Positions 10,084 to 20,047 of a stretch of 64,000 bases of DNA are shown one piece after another. The notes beneath the pieces were generated by a model, which made no database searches, was not told the origin of the DNA, and saw only the letters and a program-made list of their open reading frames with translations. Positions within the stretch are counted from its first letter, which is position 1. Every line of letters begins with the position of its first letter. The DNA is from Litoditis marina (taxonomy: Eukaryota > Nematoda > Chromadorea > Rhabditida > Rhabditidae), in contig OZ038439.1 of assembly GCA_964036275.1 (NCBI GenBank), positions 2,255,142 through 2,319,141 on the forward strand, given 5' to 3'. Both the position numbers and the translations under genes were made by a program.

Positions 10084-11496
10084 ATGGAGTTGGAATGTCC
10101 TATCTGCATTTCAGCATTTGGTGAGATTGAGAACATTTGAAAACAACATAGTGCCGTTAAAGAAGGACGATTATGTGGACCAATCCCGTGACATCGGTGC
10201 TTTAAACTGCAATTGAAAAATATATTGCGGTTTAAAGGACTGAAGCGTTGCGATTGGACCACATAATCGTCCTTCTTTAAGTTCCATAAGTTCCAAAGAG
10301 TTTGGCAGCGTGCCATCAAAGTTTTCAAGCAGTTTTCACACATTAGAGTTGTACAAGTTGTACATAACAGGTTATTGATCCTTATTGTAAATGGTGAGAA
10401 ACAGGTCTCCGCTGATACATTAGATTGTCTTTTCACAAATGAATGAACTATTCATGCAAGAAGGTTATTGCAGTTATTTAGGGTTTCTCTGTGTTTCAGA
10501 TGAGACTGAAGTCCGTCCACTGGTTGGAATATGCGGTCATTCCATGTGTGAATCCTGTCTCCGACCCGGAATTTCCTGTTGTATTTGTAGAAAAAAAGAC
10601 GCCTTTCGGTTCAGAACTGTCAACTATCAACTCATGGGTGAGTGAGAAATTACTGTTTGAGAAAGTTCTGATTCTGACATATTGTTTGAAAACATAACAA
10701 CGAAGTTGAACCATTTGTCCCGTTGAACATTTTGTGTAGAAGACATAAAATAGACAAATAAATAAATAACTTGAAATAAGAGATATGAAATGTCGATTTG
10801 AACTTTCAAACACTAGAAATCAACAAACTGTCAGTTGCTAATAGGTAATTAAACTGGATATGAGGGCCGTGATATTCTTGCATACCTGCTTGACAATTCC
10901 CATGGCACTTAGCCGTGGAAAATCTGGTACCAAGTCTTGCCGTAACGAACTCCGGACTAAGTACCCCCCTAAGTCCCATATTCTAGGAACGAAACTTCTT
11001 CGTCTTTCAACAAAACATGAGGAAATATATGTATTTAGATCTAATTTTCTCACCAATTATCATTTGTCCACTCCAAGTTCAATTTTATCCACTCAAAACC
11101 GCAGTTTTGTCGCATTGAAGACGCAAAAACTGGCGCGCGGCATTGATTCTTCGAGCCAGGCCAGAGTCAATAAGCCACGCCCCCTTCTGTTCCCCTCTAA
11201 CTGCCCCAGGTTCTGTCTGAGGTAGGTTTGTTATCACGTGGTTCTCTGTGGTGATCTTTAACTGCCAGTTCCAGAACTCATCTCCAAACAAGCCGAAAAT
11301 CTGAAACTACAAGAGGAGATGAGGAAACATTTTGAAGATGCATTGGCTGACAAAACAGCGACTTCATCAATTGAGAATGTGGATAACATGCAGGTAAGCC
11401 TTTTTTTTTTGAATTTTTCAGGGCTCCGAAGTCTGCGAGCAGTGCAAAGAAAAAACTTCGGAAGAAGAACTTCCATTTTGGTTATTTTTGATGTGA
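10084..11496 (+). CDS. Short RING-finger protein, copy B, 122 aa
   Basis: Exons are 10084-10120, 10500-10637, 11275-11393 and 11422-11496. The RING reads CPIC, ICGHSMCESC, CCIC; exon 3 is the coiled coil ELISKQAENLKLQEEM. Exon 4 starts like the family's CxxC exon (GSEVCEQCKEKTSEEE) but turns into LPFWLFLM and a TGA, losing the second CxxC pair and everything downstream. It may be a truncated paralogue making a short RING protein, or a decaying gene. The same truncated exon 4 is present at 30803-30877 and 61466-61540, so the truncation predates the local duplications. Confidence 0.62.
10157..10282. repeat. Palindromic MITE, AAGAAGGACGATTATGTG family
   Basis: Arms start AAGAAGGACGATTATGTG and end CACATAATCGTCCTTCTT, with a CAGTTTAAAGGACTGAAGCG-type inner repeat. 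A second copy lies at about 16494-16615. Located in intron 1 of RING copy B. Confidence 0.75.
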
Positions 11497-11804
11497 TTTG
11501 TGGTATTTCTGTCATTGCTGAGACGCAAGTGATAAATTTTAACTCTTCTGTCAAATTACAATGGAAATCAAGAAAATAGACAAAGTTATTTCGAGCTTTG
11601 AAAACATCACAATTTGACTGTTTCATAGACTTGAGTCAGTTTTCAGATAAGAATAGAATAATATTCATTCGCAATTGAAACCGTTACTTACCACATAGTA
11701 TGTGGCACTCCAAATGGATGAATGGAGAGAAAAATTGAGAAGAACTAGTTTCATTGAATCTTCATTTATACTTGACCCTCAACTAATCAATTCCTCTAAG
11801 ATAG

Positions 11805-11818
11805 CACATTTTCTTATC
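11805..11818 (+). promoter_or_regulatory. CACATTTTCTTATC element upstream of an orphan exon
   Basis: Exact copy of the family promoter motif, about 100 bases upstream of the orphan RING exon 1 at 11915. Read on the other strand it contains GATAAG, the core bound by GATA factors. Confidence 0.45.
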
Positions 11819-11914
11819 AAATATACTCAACAAGACGTCTGCTATCTTTCCAAAATTGCTGCGTTAACTCCCTGAACCAACCATTTATATTTGTTCATGA
11901 AAAATGAACTTGGA

Positions 11915-11951
11915 ATGAAACTGGAATGCCCTATCTGCATTTCACCGTTTG
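11915..11951 (+). pseudogene. Orphan RING exon 1
   Basis: A complete first exon (MKLECPICISPF, GTGAGA donor) with its promoter motif, but no second RING exon follows on this strand before the minus-strand gene ending at 12266. Block 11275-11951 corresponds to 30285-31349 and 60940-62007, where this exon does lead into a full gene. It is probably cut off by the rearrangement that placed the minus-strand gene here. Confidence 0.6.
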
Positions 11952-12230
11952 GTGAGATTGAGGACTATTTTGACAAAAACATAGGTCTCGTCAAACCAAG
12001 AGTACATTTCTAAAATTGTGATTCAGTAAGTTCCATGAAGCGTTCGTTTAGAGAGGTTTGAAGTGCTGTTCATCATCTCGGTCTAAGCTGCTGTGTTTCT
12101 CGACACTCTGTTTGATGTCAACAACTGTTTTTGGTTTTTTTTTTCAATTTCATTTTTCAGTTATCGCAAAAAATTGCCACCAATTCGTTTTCAGAAACAG
12201 ATAAGTTTTTTCATCCTAAGTGCTGCAAGT

Positions 12231-12236
12231 TTTATT
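12231..12236 (-). terminator. Polyadenylation signal AATAAA (minus)
   Basis: AATAAA on the minus strand 30 bases after the TGA of the minus-strand RING/B-box gene. Confidence 0.55.
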
Positions 12237-12265
12237 TAGTGGGAAGAATTCGGAATTGACTATCA

Positions 12266-15200
12266 TCATAGCCTGTAGTCTTCTTCGGAGTTTTCTTCAG
12301 AATCCTTCTCAGACTCAACCTCAGAAAAAATGTTGCACACAACGCAAACTTTCGAAAGATCTCCAATTCCATATGAAGCCAGCGTCCCACTCTCCATTCT
12401 GGTCCAGTCTTAATAGTTATAATTATTATTATATATCGGGTTCAGAATTATTGTATTTTGATTTGAAAACAAACAAAAAATGCAAAATTTCATTGAGCTC
12501 ATCCTGTAAACTGCTTGAGCAAAACGTGAATTTTATTCCGTAGACCCATTTTGTATCGATTGTTAGACTTTGTCGCTTATTTAAAAATGGATATGGAATT
12601 AATAACAATCATACATATGAAACCGGCTAACGAACCAATGTTGCACATAGCGGACAAGCTTGGGAATCGAAGACAAATGTCCGTACACAGCGTAAATTGA
12701 GATATACAGTACCCTGCTGCCTTTCTGTTGGCGACGACTATATCTATATATTGTTCGCTTTTTCTGAAGTCGATTTATACTTCGTACGCTGTGTTTGAAC
12801 TCATTACTTCTTGGACCAAGTTCGTGAATTCGGTGTCGTGATCAAACTACACGATTATTTGATCACTCCCCCCAACCGTGACTAGTACTTATATCATCAG
12901 TAATCAACTGAATATAAATAAACTCACCTTTCGCATACAAACTCATTTCCTTGTCGATATCGATATTGTGTTTAATCCTGATTTTTGCAGCGAAACTTTC
13001 CACAGTTTCTTCGGGTGTCACGATATACGCCACCCAATCACTACGTAGATCGTCGAAAATCACCATCTGCTCTTCAGTCGAAACACATTCATCGTCTTCT
13101 AGAATATTTTTAAAGTAATAGCTATTAAAAAAGATTTTTAAAAGTCAAGCATCAAAGCAAAGTGTCACGAAAAGTTTACCTTTCAGCTCGAATTCGTTTC
13201 CGTTTCACTCAGATTTTACTGAATTCTGTTGTGTTTAATTTCACGTGACTGTGCACTTGACTAACAGTACATCGTTATCAGCATTCGCACTGAGACTCAG
13301 TGATATGTGCCAGGATTTCCTGATGAATAATTCTCAGAGAAAAAGGTTTTCTGTATTTTCTAGTTCCTAATTGATATTATGCACCAGAAGAACCACTTGA
13401 AACGCGCCCTGAATCTGGTCCCTATCTGAATCTGACTCAGCTTGTGATCACCCACACTACGAACATAGTCTAATCTAATCTTCTTCAAAAAGTGCCAACA
13501 ATATTTGAAATCGACCCATTACAGCAAATTCTGCAAGATCAGTAGACTATAAAAAAGGGGGGACGGAGGTAACGAGACCTAAGACAGTGCAAGACTGTCT
13601 GCGCCTCACTGACCTGCACACTCTCTCGGTGAGGCCGCTATGAGCATGACTGGTTATGAGACTTGTACCTAATTTGGTTTCATCCAACGACCGCATTATC
13701 TCTGGATTCTGGTCATGGTCTCTGAATTTTCTCAACATCTCCCGGAGCTCTGTATCATAGTTCTGAAGATTACTTTGTTTAATGGTTGTCGTGGTAAATA
13801 TAAATGAAAACAAGAAAAACCGCAGTACAGATGATATACTTAAAGTGAATTGAAAAGTTACGCACAGTTCTGCTGAGGAATCGTGCACTTGATCGTTGCA
13901 CGGTTCTGAGTTTTGCCATCTTCAACATGTTTCACGTGACTGTGCAATTGACTAACAGAATGTATGAAGATCGTGAATGACTATTGTTGCTAATATTTCA
14001 ATTTCCGATTTCACGCTTTGCCTGCGAAAAAAATGCAGTCAAACTGTACGCTGTACATTATTTCAACATTTAAATCAGTCAAATCTTTTACCTCCAATCA
14101 AATTGATAAATTTTAGGCTAATACTTATTTTGTTTTCAGTGAAATGCTACTAATATCCAATTCAGTTAAAAATAGAGTCAATCGAATATACTTTTATTCA
14201 AATATTTCGTTCATTTTCGTTTTTTCCCTTCTATTAAAGAACAAATCGTTTTCTAAACAAAATATGATGTCACACTTTACCTCGAATGAGAACAGCATAT
14301 TTCTCAAGTCATCCAAATGTTTTATCATTTGTTTCTGGCGCCCTTGGAGCTTTTCAGATGTCATCTTCATTTTGATCAAGTTTTTGAACAACTCGCCATA
14401 TAACTGGAAAAAAGTTTCGATAAAAACCAATTTCTGGTCACCAATCGAACAAACTTGGAAAGGGAGAGACAGCAGAGGATTCGATTGCTTGAGCTATACG
14501 GGGTGGTCGTTGAATATTTTTCAGCAGACGAGAGAGTGTGTAGATCAGAAAGGTACGGGAGGGTGCTGTATATCTCACTTTTCGCTGTGTACGAACACAT
14601 ATTATCGATTCCAAAGCCTACCCATTGTGTGCTCTAATAGCGGAGTGAACAGCGTACATCGGCGAATATTTTGCTCGCAGGTTCGATTCCGGCGAGAGAC
14701 AGAAATTTATAAATTTGGCACTCACTATACCTGTGAGTCATCAGCACTTTTGAGTCGAATCAACTCCGCCAAGGCACTGCATTTTTGTTTGCTCTCGATG
14801 TTTTCCTTGAAGACGCCACGCATTTCCAGAAATTCGTCCTGAATAAAAATCAACTGAATTTTTTGTTATAACTGTCCAATTTTCTGAATGGGAAGCGATT
14901 ATCACGAATTTGATCACACAGTGTGCTCAATTGTTCAATTTTTGCTCTTGTTTCTAGAGTTTCAGCTCATCTGATCTAAATGTTTTTTTCTCTCTCTCAA
15001 CGATTATCTCATCTCTCCTCTGTGTATTCTTCGTGTGGAAAACGGTGTGTTAATGTATTTCTTTAGTTGAGTTCGTAGTGCTCATTATTGCATTATTCGT
15101 GCTATTTGCTATTTGGAATACTTTTGGGTCACGTTGTCCTGCGCGGCTGTATTGAGTTTATTGTACTTTGGGAACTGATGCCTTTTTCAGGCTCTGAAAA

Positions 15201-18200
15201 CGGCGAATTTGCCGAAACGTCGCCACAATAAATATTTCATCATACTATAGTCTTTTCCATTCCTAATGAGACTCCTACTGTAGGATTTGAAAAATTCCAA
15301 GCCGTTTTACTCATTTACTTTTGTCCGGAGAAATTCAGGATTTTCGTACCTCCTTCTTGTTCTCAGGTAGAGTAAATATACGAGAGCTTTTTCAATGAAC
15401 TTTGTTTTCAGCTTCACAACAGCCTTCGGAAAGTTTGTAAGGTTACTGTAGGAGTCTCAGTAGGAATGGTTTGAACTATACCTCGTGTACGGTTCAACTA
15501 CAAAAGCAAACCATCTTCACTTTGGCTTGAAAACTTTTTGTGAGTCAGGGAAATAATTATTTTTTACCTTCACTTCCGAATAATTAATGGTGTTGTGATC
15601 CGAATGTTCGCTCCCAAACCAGCAAGTCACGCAGAACAATTCTTCCATGTCGTGCTTAAACAGCAGAATGATACAACTAAGTTTTTGATTATACAATCTA
15701 CCTAATTTATATATATTTTATGATAATTTCACTGTACTAATAAAACAAAAAAAAAAGTGAAATTTCCCTATAAAGATGCTTCAGTTTCGGGTTCATTTCG
15801 GATTACTTCAAACACAAATTAAGTCCACTCTGTCCGATTTTGAGACTGCACATATGCTGCTGATCTTGTATTAAAGTCATAGATTATTCAAAAACTGATA
15901 TATTTGGCTATCGCCATTCCATTGAGACTTTGGCAACACGCAAATGAAACTTCGAAAGAATATATTCTATAGGTTTCGCTTACGGAATACATTTTAGAAT
16001 ACGGTCAATTGTCAGTTTTTATATATATTATTATATTTAGTTTATATATATATATATATATATTTATTATATAGAATTACCAGGTTTAATGAGAAGACTT
16101 TTCACCCACGTGACAAAGCTCGCCCGCCGTTCAGAGAAATATTTAGTGTTTTTGGAAGTGCTCGGTGGGAATGATTGGAACTATGATGAGCTTTGCACAA
16201 CTGTATTTTCCTTTCCATTTTGCAAATAGGAGGAACTGGAAAAATTGCGATGAAGACAACAGAAGCTACCCGGAGTACAGGATCTATGCCGGAACAGTCG
16301 AAACACAAACGAGCACTTTCTTCAGGAGTTTTCTCCTCACAGACTTTGCAAATCACATAGCCCTGAAAAAAGACGCAAATGAAGCTATACATAATAATTA
16401 TGGCTCTCAACCAGAATTTTGTTTTTGTTTAGTTTCACCTCTAACAGTTTTTCTCCCTCGTAAGGCAGCATTCATACTTTTTACGTCGACGTTTAAAGAA
16501 GGACGATTATGTGATCCAATCTCAACGCTTCAGTCCTTTAAACTGCAATACATTTTTCAATTGCAGTTTAAAGGACTGACGCGCCGAGATTGGAGCACAT
16601 AATCGTCCTACTTTGACGCCGGCGTTAACGCCAGCAACAATGTGAAAACGTCCTGTTTTCAACGCGCGACATTTCCTTCGTACTTGTGAGTTGTTTTATC
16701 TGTATTCTGTGCTGTTATATTGTTTTCTTTTTCTTTACTGGTAATCACCAAATGATGTTCCACGATTTCCGACTTTTATTTCCGAATTTGAATGTTTTCG
16801 TTTCCTAATGCCGATGTTTTATTTTCTCCTCTTGTATATCACATGCTTGCATGTAAATAAATCAATCAATCAACGCTTGGCGTTAACGCCGAGCCTCGAC
16901 TCAAAGCGTTGAATAATTTCAAATTTTCATCTCAACCGAAAAATTTACATGTGGTACATTTATTTTAATTCATTCTCGTTCAGGATGTCAGCGTTTTATC
17001 AAAAACGCTTGAAGCTTCAAACGTTAAACGCGGTCTTATTTGAATAACGCGGCGTTACAAGTTCCGGCGTTAACGCCAAAATGAGTACGAACGAAATTTT
17101 TCGAAAAACGTCACGCCAAAAGTTGGCGTTAACGCCGACGTCAATCGATAATCATGTTTTCCACTGCGTTCACGCCGGCGTTAAACGTCGACGTAAAAAG
17201 TATGAATGCTGCCTACGACTTTTTCTAGAGGTAATGTGGATGTGTGGTCACCGTACCGTCACTTATATGCGCAGCGGTGTCTGCGCGTCCTTGTTCTACA
17301 CACTCTCTCATGTGCTGACAAGTAATCAACGCTCGCTTGCCATCGTTCATTCGACTCATTGTCTTGGGCGGGGGAAAAATCACAACTAATATAGGATATA
17401 TATTCTTCTTTGTCTTGTATGTGCTTATCGTTATCCCACATTATCGACATATAAATGTCCATCTAAAATGGGTTGATAAAGTGTTATTATTATTATTTTT
17501 ATTATTATTATTATTATTATTATTAGTGTTACCTCCATGTCGTCCTCATCATTTGACGTGTTATTGGTGTTGCCAGCTAACGCATCATCAAGCTGTTTCT
17601 TCATTTCTTCCTGTATTTTCAGGTTTTCGGCTTGTTTGGAGATAAGTTCTGAAAAGTTCGAGATTACTTTACTGTTAATCAATCGTGATACGTGTTAAAC
17701 ACAACGTTTAACGTGATCAGTCCGTTCATTTAACGAACTATTATAATCGAAACTTTGCGAACGATCAGTTGGAAGCAAACTATATTACCTTCTCAGATAA
17801 ATTGTGAGTTGAATTTAAAAAAAGTTAGGACATTATCTTACTACAGTTCGAGTTGTTCCTTCCATACAATGAAAATTGAAGTGTTTTTGTGTAAAACCAA
17901 ATATAAAACTCACCCTAAAGTTTTCACGAAGAACATTTTTATTTTTTATAACTCCGAGAAGAAATTTCTGATTGGTTCAGTACATCGAGTTTTTTTATCC
18001 ATTGTTCATTCCAAGCAACAAGGACAAAGCCATGTGAAGGCTTGATAAGATGACATGATAAGAAAGAATAGATAGGTCAGAGCAAACCCGCACACCCCTT
18101 GCGTAGAAATATGTTGGCGCCGAGCAATGTCTCATGTAAAGGTCACCGTCAATTTGATCTATCTGGCAGCGTACCGATCCCTTCAACCTCACGTCAAGTT

Positions 18201-19333
18201 CATATGAGTTTCTCATGAGATACGTCATGAGCTACTCGCAATCTCATCAGGAGCTCGTGAGGTGTACCTCTTGTGGTATCTCATGAGGTATTTGAGGGAT
18301 TGGTACACCGCCTGGTCACATCCGGATCCAGGATTCAATCACCAAACTATATTTGAATATAAAGGGTTGGTAGCTATGTGATCAAAATGTGATAAGGTCC
18401 TTGATCAAATTGAAATCACCATTTACATGAGTTTGCTACAGTACCAGGTCCCTCCCGGCCACTTGTTAGCGTCTGTTTTTTTGGTTTTCAGAATCCAGTA
18501 CAATAAATTAAAACTGAAAAAAGTTTTACACGGGAATGATCTAGGCGCTAATATTGATAATTTTTTGAATGAATTTTTGGAAAACTCGTGGTGCTCACCT
18601 ATAAGTTGATAGTTGACCGTTCTAAAACGGAAAGTGTCTTCCTTTCTACAAATGGAACAGGAAATTCCGGGTCGGAGACAGGATTCGCACATGGAATGGC
18701 CGCATATTCCGACTAACGGACGAACTTCTTTTTCATCTGGAGAACAAGAAACTTTGAATGCGTTCAAAAAGTTCAAGGAAGTACGTTCCACGTAACTATT
18801 CACGTGAATTCATGCAACAAGCACATCAGCTTTCGAATATGCGTATTGGATCTGCACAATTACGAATGATTCTGTTATTTTCATTCACTTCTCGAAACAG
18901 AAATCCGGGAAAAAAATGTCTCAGCGCGATGAAGTCCTGTGGTAGTATTCTCATTTTTGGCTGTTTAATTGTTGATAAATTGTGATTTGAATTGAGTGAA
19001 GATATAATAGTAATTGTTCACATGCTGACTGTGCTTTTCAAATGCATACTGTAGATACTACACATAGGAATGAGAAGAACCATATAATAGTAGTCGACCA
19101 CCAAACCTAACTGTGTGTTTTTCAAAAGTCTTGCTTCATTTCCGGTTTGAACGAGAGACAACTTACCGTAATATTGAAGAATCGCTTACAAACATCTGTA
19201 TTTGCTCGAAGAACTCTAGCAGAAAACAACATGAGCGTTTTATTGAAGCGTAATTCAAGTTGGAAATGACGGAAAAACATTGTTTTTCAGTCTTACCAAA
19301 AGGTGAAATGCAGATGGGACATTCCAACTCCAT
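12266..19333 (-). CDS. RING / B-box-like / coiled-coil (TRIM-like) protein, 369 aa, 10 exons
   Basis: Minus-strand exons are 19333-19297, 18736-18599, 17648-17533, 16362-16270, 15654-15568, 14838-14731, 14403-14281, 13762-13669, 13098-12928 and 12408-12266 (1110 nt, one frame). Residues 1-58 form a C3HC4 RING (CPIC, CGHSMCESC, CSIC). Next come a coiled coil (ISKQAENLKIQEEMKK) and CKVC/CFDC plus LFCVTCW/EHSDH, a C2-C2-C2-H2 pattern like a B-box with a long middle loop. Two helical exons follow (LAELIRLKSADD; KHLDDLRNMLFSFE), then a VIFDDLRSDWVAYI segment and an acidic tail with CVVC. The plan is that of TRIM-type E3 ligases; the C-terminal domain is unknown to me. The other full copy is on the plus strand at 31313-50316. 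Confidence 0.82.
12640..12790. repeat. Dispersed repeat, GGAATCGAAGACA family
   Basis: Shares GGAATCGAAGACA, GTaCACAGCG and GTTGGCGACGACTAT blocks with about 62930-63040. Lies in the last intron of the minus-strand RING/B-box gene. Identity of the element is unknown. Confidence 0.5.
13836..13965. repeat. Fold-back MITE, CACGTG family
   Basis: Begins AAGTGAATTGAAAAG and ends TTTCACGTGACTGTGCAATT followed by GACTAACAG, the ends of the 1655-1788 family. Located in intron 7 of the minus-strand RING/B-box gene. A fragment at 13195-13275 lies in intron 8. Confidence 0.6.
14628..14720 (+). repeat. tRNA-derived SINE-like element
   Basis: An A-box-like TAGCGGAGTG near 14638 and a perfect B box GGTTCGATTCC at 14680-14690 lie 33 bp apart, followed by GGCGAGAGACAGAAATTTAT. 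The same tail follows a B box at 62829-62925. It does not fold as a proper tRNA. Intron 6 of the minus-strand RING/B-box gene. Confidence 0.5.
15040..15240 (+). mobile_element. Possible LINE 3' end fragment
   Basis: Contains GCTCTGAAAACGGCGAATTT, GCCGAAACGTCGCCACAAT and an AATAAATATTTCATCATAC tail. Such GAAACGTCGCC-AATAAA endings are typical of non-LTR retrotransposon 3' ends. No coding part is present. Confidence 0.35.
15246..15480. mobile_element. MITE with TATAGT...CCATTCCTAaTGAGACTCCTAC ends
   Basis: The left end CCATTCCTAATGAGACTCC and right end GGAGTCTCAGTAGGAATGG are inverted repeats, and both outer ends are TATA. Related ends occur at 22055-22293 and 52566-52802. Intron 5 of the minus-strand RING/B-box gene. 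Confidence 0.6.
16020..16075. repeat. TA-rich microsatellite
   Basis: Run of TATATA and ATTATA in intron 4 of the minus-strand RING/B-box gene. Confidence 0.8.
16458..17218. mobile_element. 761-bp element with about 37-bp terminal inverted repeats
   Basis: The left end (16458-16496) and right end (17181-17218) are near-perfect inverted repeats running TCGTAGGCAGCATTCATACT and on through TTTTTACGTCGACGTTTAA. The inside has repeated GGCGTTAACGCC palindromes and a nested AAGAAGGACGATTATGTG palindrome (about 16494-16615). No transposase frame is visible, so it is non-autonomous. It lies in intron 3 of the minus-strand RING/B-box gene. Confidence 0.8.
17484..17525. repeat. (ATT)n microsatellite
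   Basis: A run of ATT triplets beginning about 10 bases past the donor of exon 3 of the minus-strand RING/B-box gene. Confidence 0.85.
18185..18315. repeat. Fold-back MITE, CTCATGAG family
   Basis: CTCATGAG-rich palindrome ending GGTACACCGCCTGG, as in 3640-3815. Intron 2 of the minus-strand RING/B-box gene. Confidence 0.55.
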
Positions 19334-19435
19334 GCCGGAATACTGGGTGAACTGTTAGAAACTATGAAAACGGTTTGCTCGCGGAGTTAACGCAGGAAAT
19401 TCGGTTATCTGACAGACTTCTCGTGAACGATTTTA

Positions 19436-19449
19436 GATAAGAAAATGTG
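19436..19449 (-). promoter_or_regulatory. CACATTTTCTTATC element upstream of the minus-strand RING/B-box gene
   Basis: On the minus strand this reads CACATTTTCTTATC, about 103 bases upstream of the ATG at 19333. Same sequence and spacing as the plus-strand copies; the reverse strand contains GATAAG. Confidence 0.5.
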
Positions 19450-19629
19450 GTATAACGACTGAATTGATTAGCTTTGTCTTGAGTAGAAAAAGTTATCAAC
19501 AAAGTGAGACAATACCCCAAAATAATGTGATAATGAACAGTAAGGTTGTGTTGTTCTTAACTTCCATTCTTGTAATATTAAGTAGAAGCATACGATCAAC
19601 GTTGTGAAATGTGGGAGTTCTTGAAAAAC

Positions 19630-19752
19630 ACTAGAATAGAAGTCAATTGAATGGTCACGTAAAGTTAGCATTCATCATGCACTTCTCCATTGCATGTTTC
19701 TGAGTTCCTTCAACATGTTTTACGTGATTGTGCATTTGCCGAACAGTATAAT
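19630..19752. repeat. Fold-back MITE, CACGTG family
   Basis: Starts AGAAGTCAATTGAATGGTCACG and ends GTGATTGTGCATTTGCC with ACAGTATA. Lies in the spacer 19450-20047, in which no exon was found. Confidence 0.55.
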
Positions 19753-20047
19753 GGTTTGTTGTTTGTATGTTTCTGTTCTGGGTAATTGGTAAGGAAGGGC
19801 GACTCTAGCTCGCGCATAACACTTCAAGGTATCGAGTGGCACTCTCGCTACATAATGTGGAGTTGTGCTGTGTTTCTGACCAGAGTACAACTTATATTTT
19901 TCCTAGTAGATACATATCTCCTCTTGAGCACAATACAACTCATTCATAGACTTTTATCGATTAAATCGTAGTACATATTCGCAATAATTATAAATAATAA
20001 AAATCGATCGCAAGTTCTCGTTTGTACAGAGAAATAGTCGTATTTCT

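Noticed and set aside
9927..10436. 169-residue minus-strand frame with several Cys pairs
   Set aside because: It is antisense to RING exon 1, its promoter and a palindromic MITE, with no family similarity of its own.
14144..14842. 232-residue plus-strand frame
   Set aside because: It is antisense to exons 6 and 7 of the minus-strand RING/B-box gene and contains a SINE-like piece; splice signals support the minus strand.
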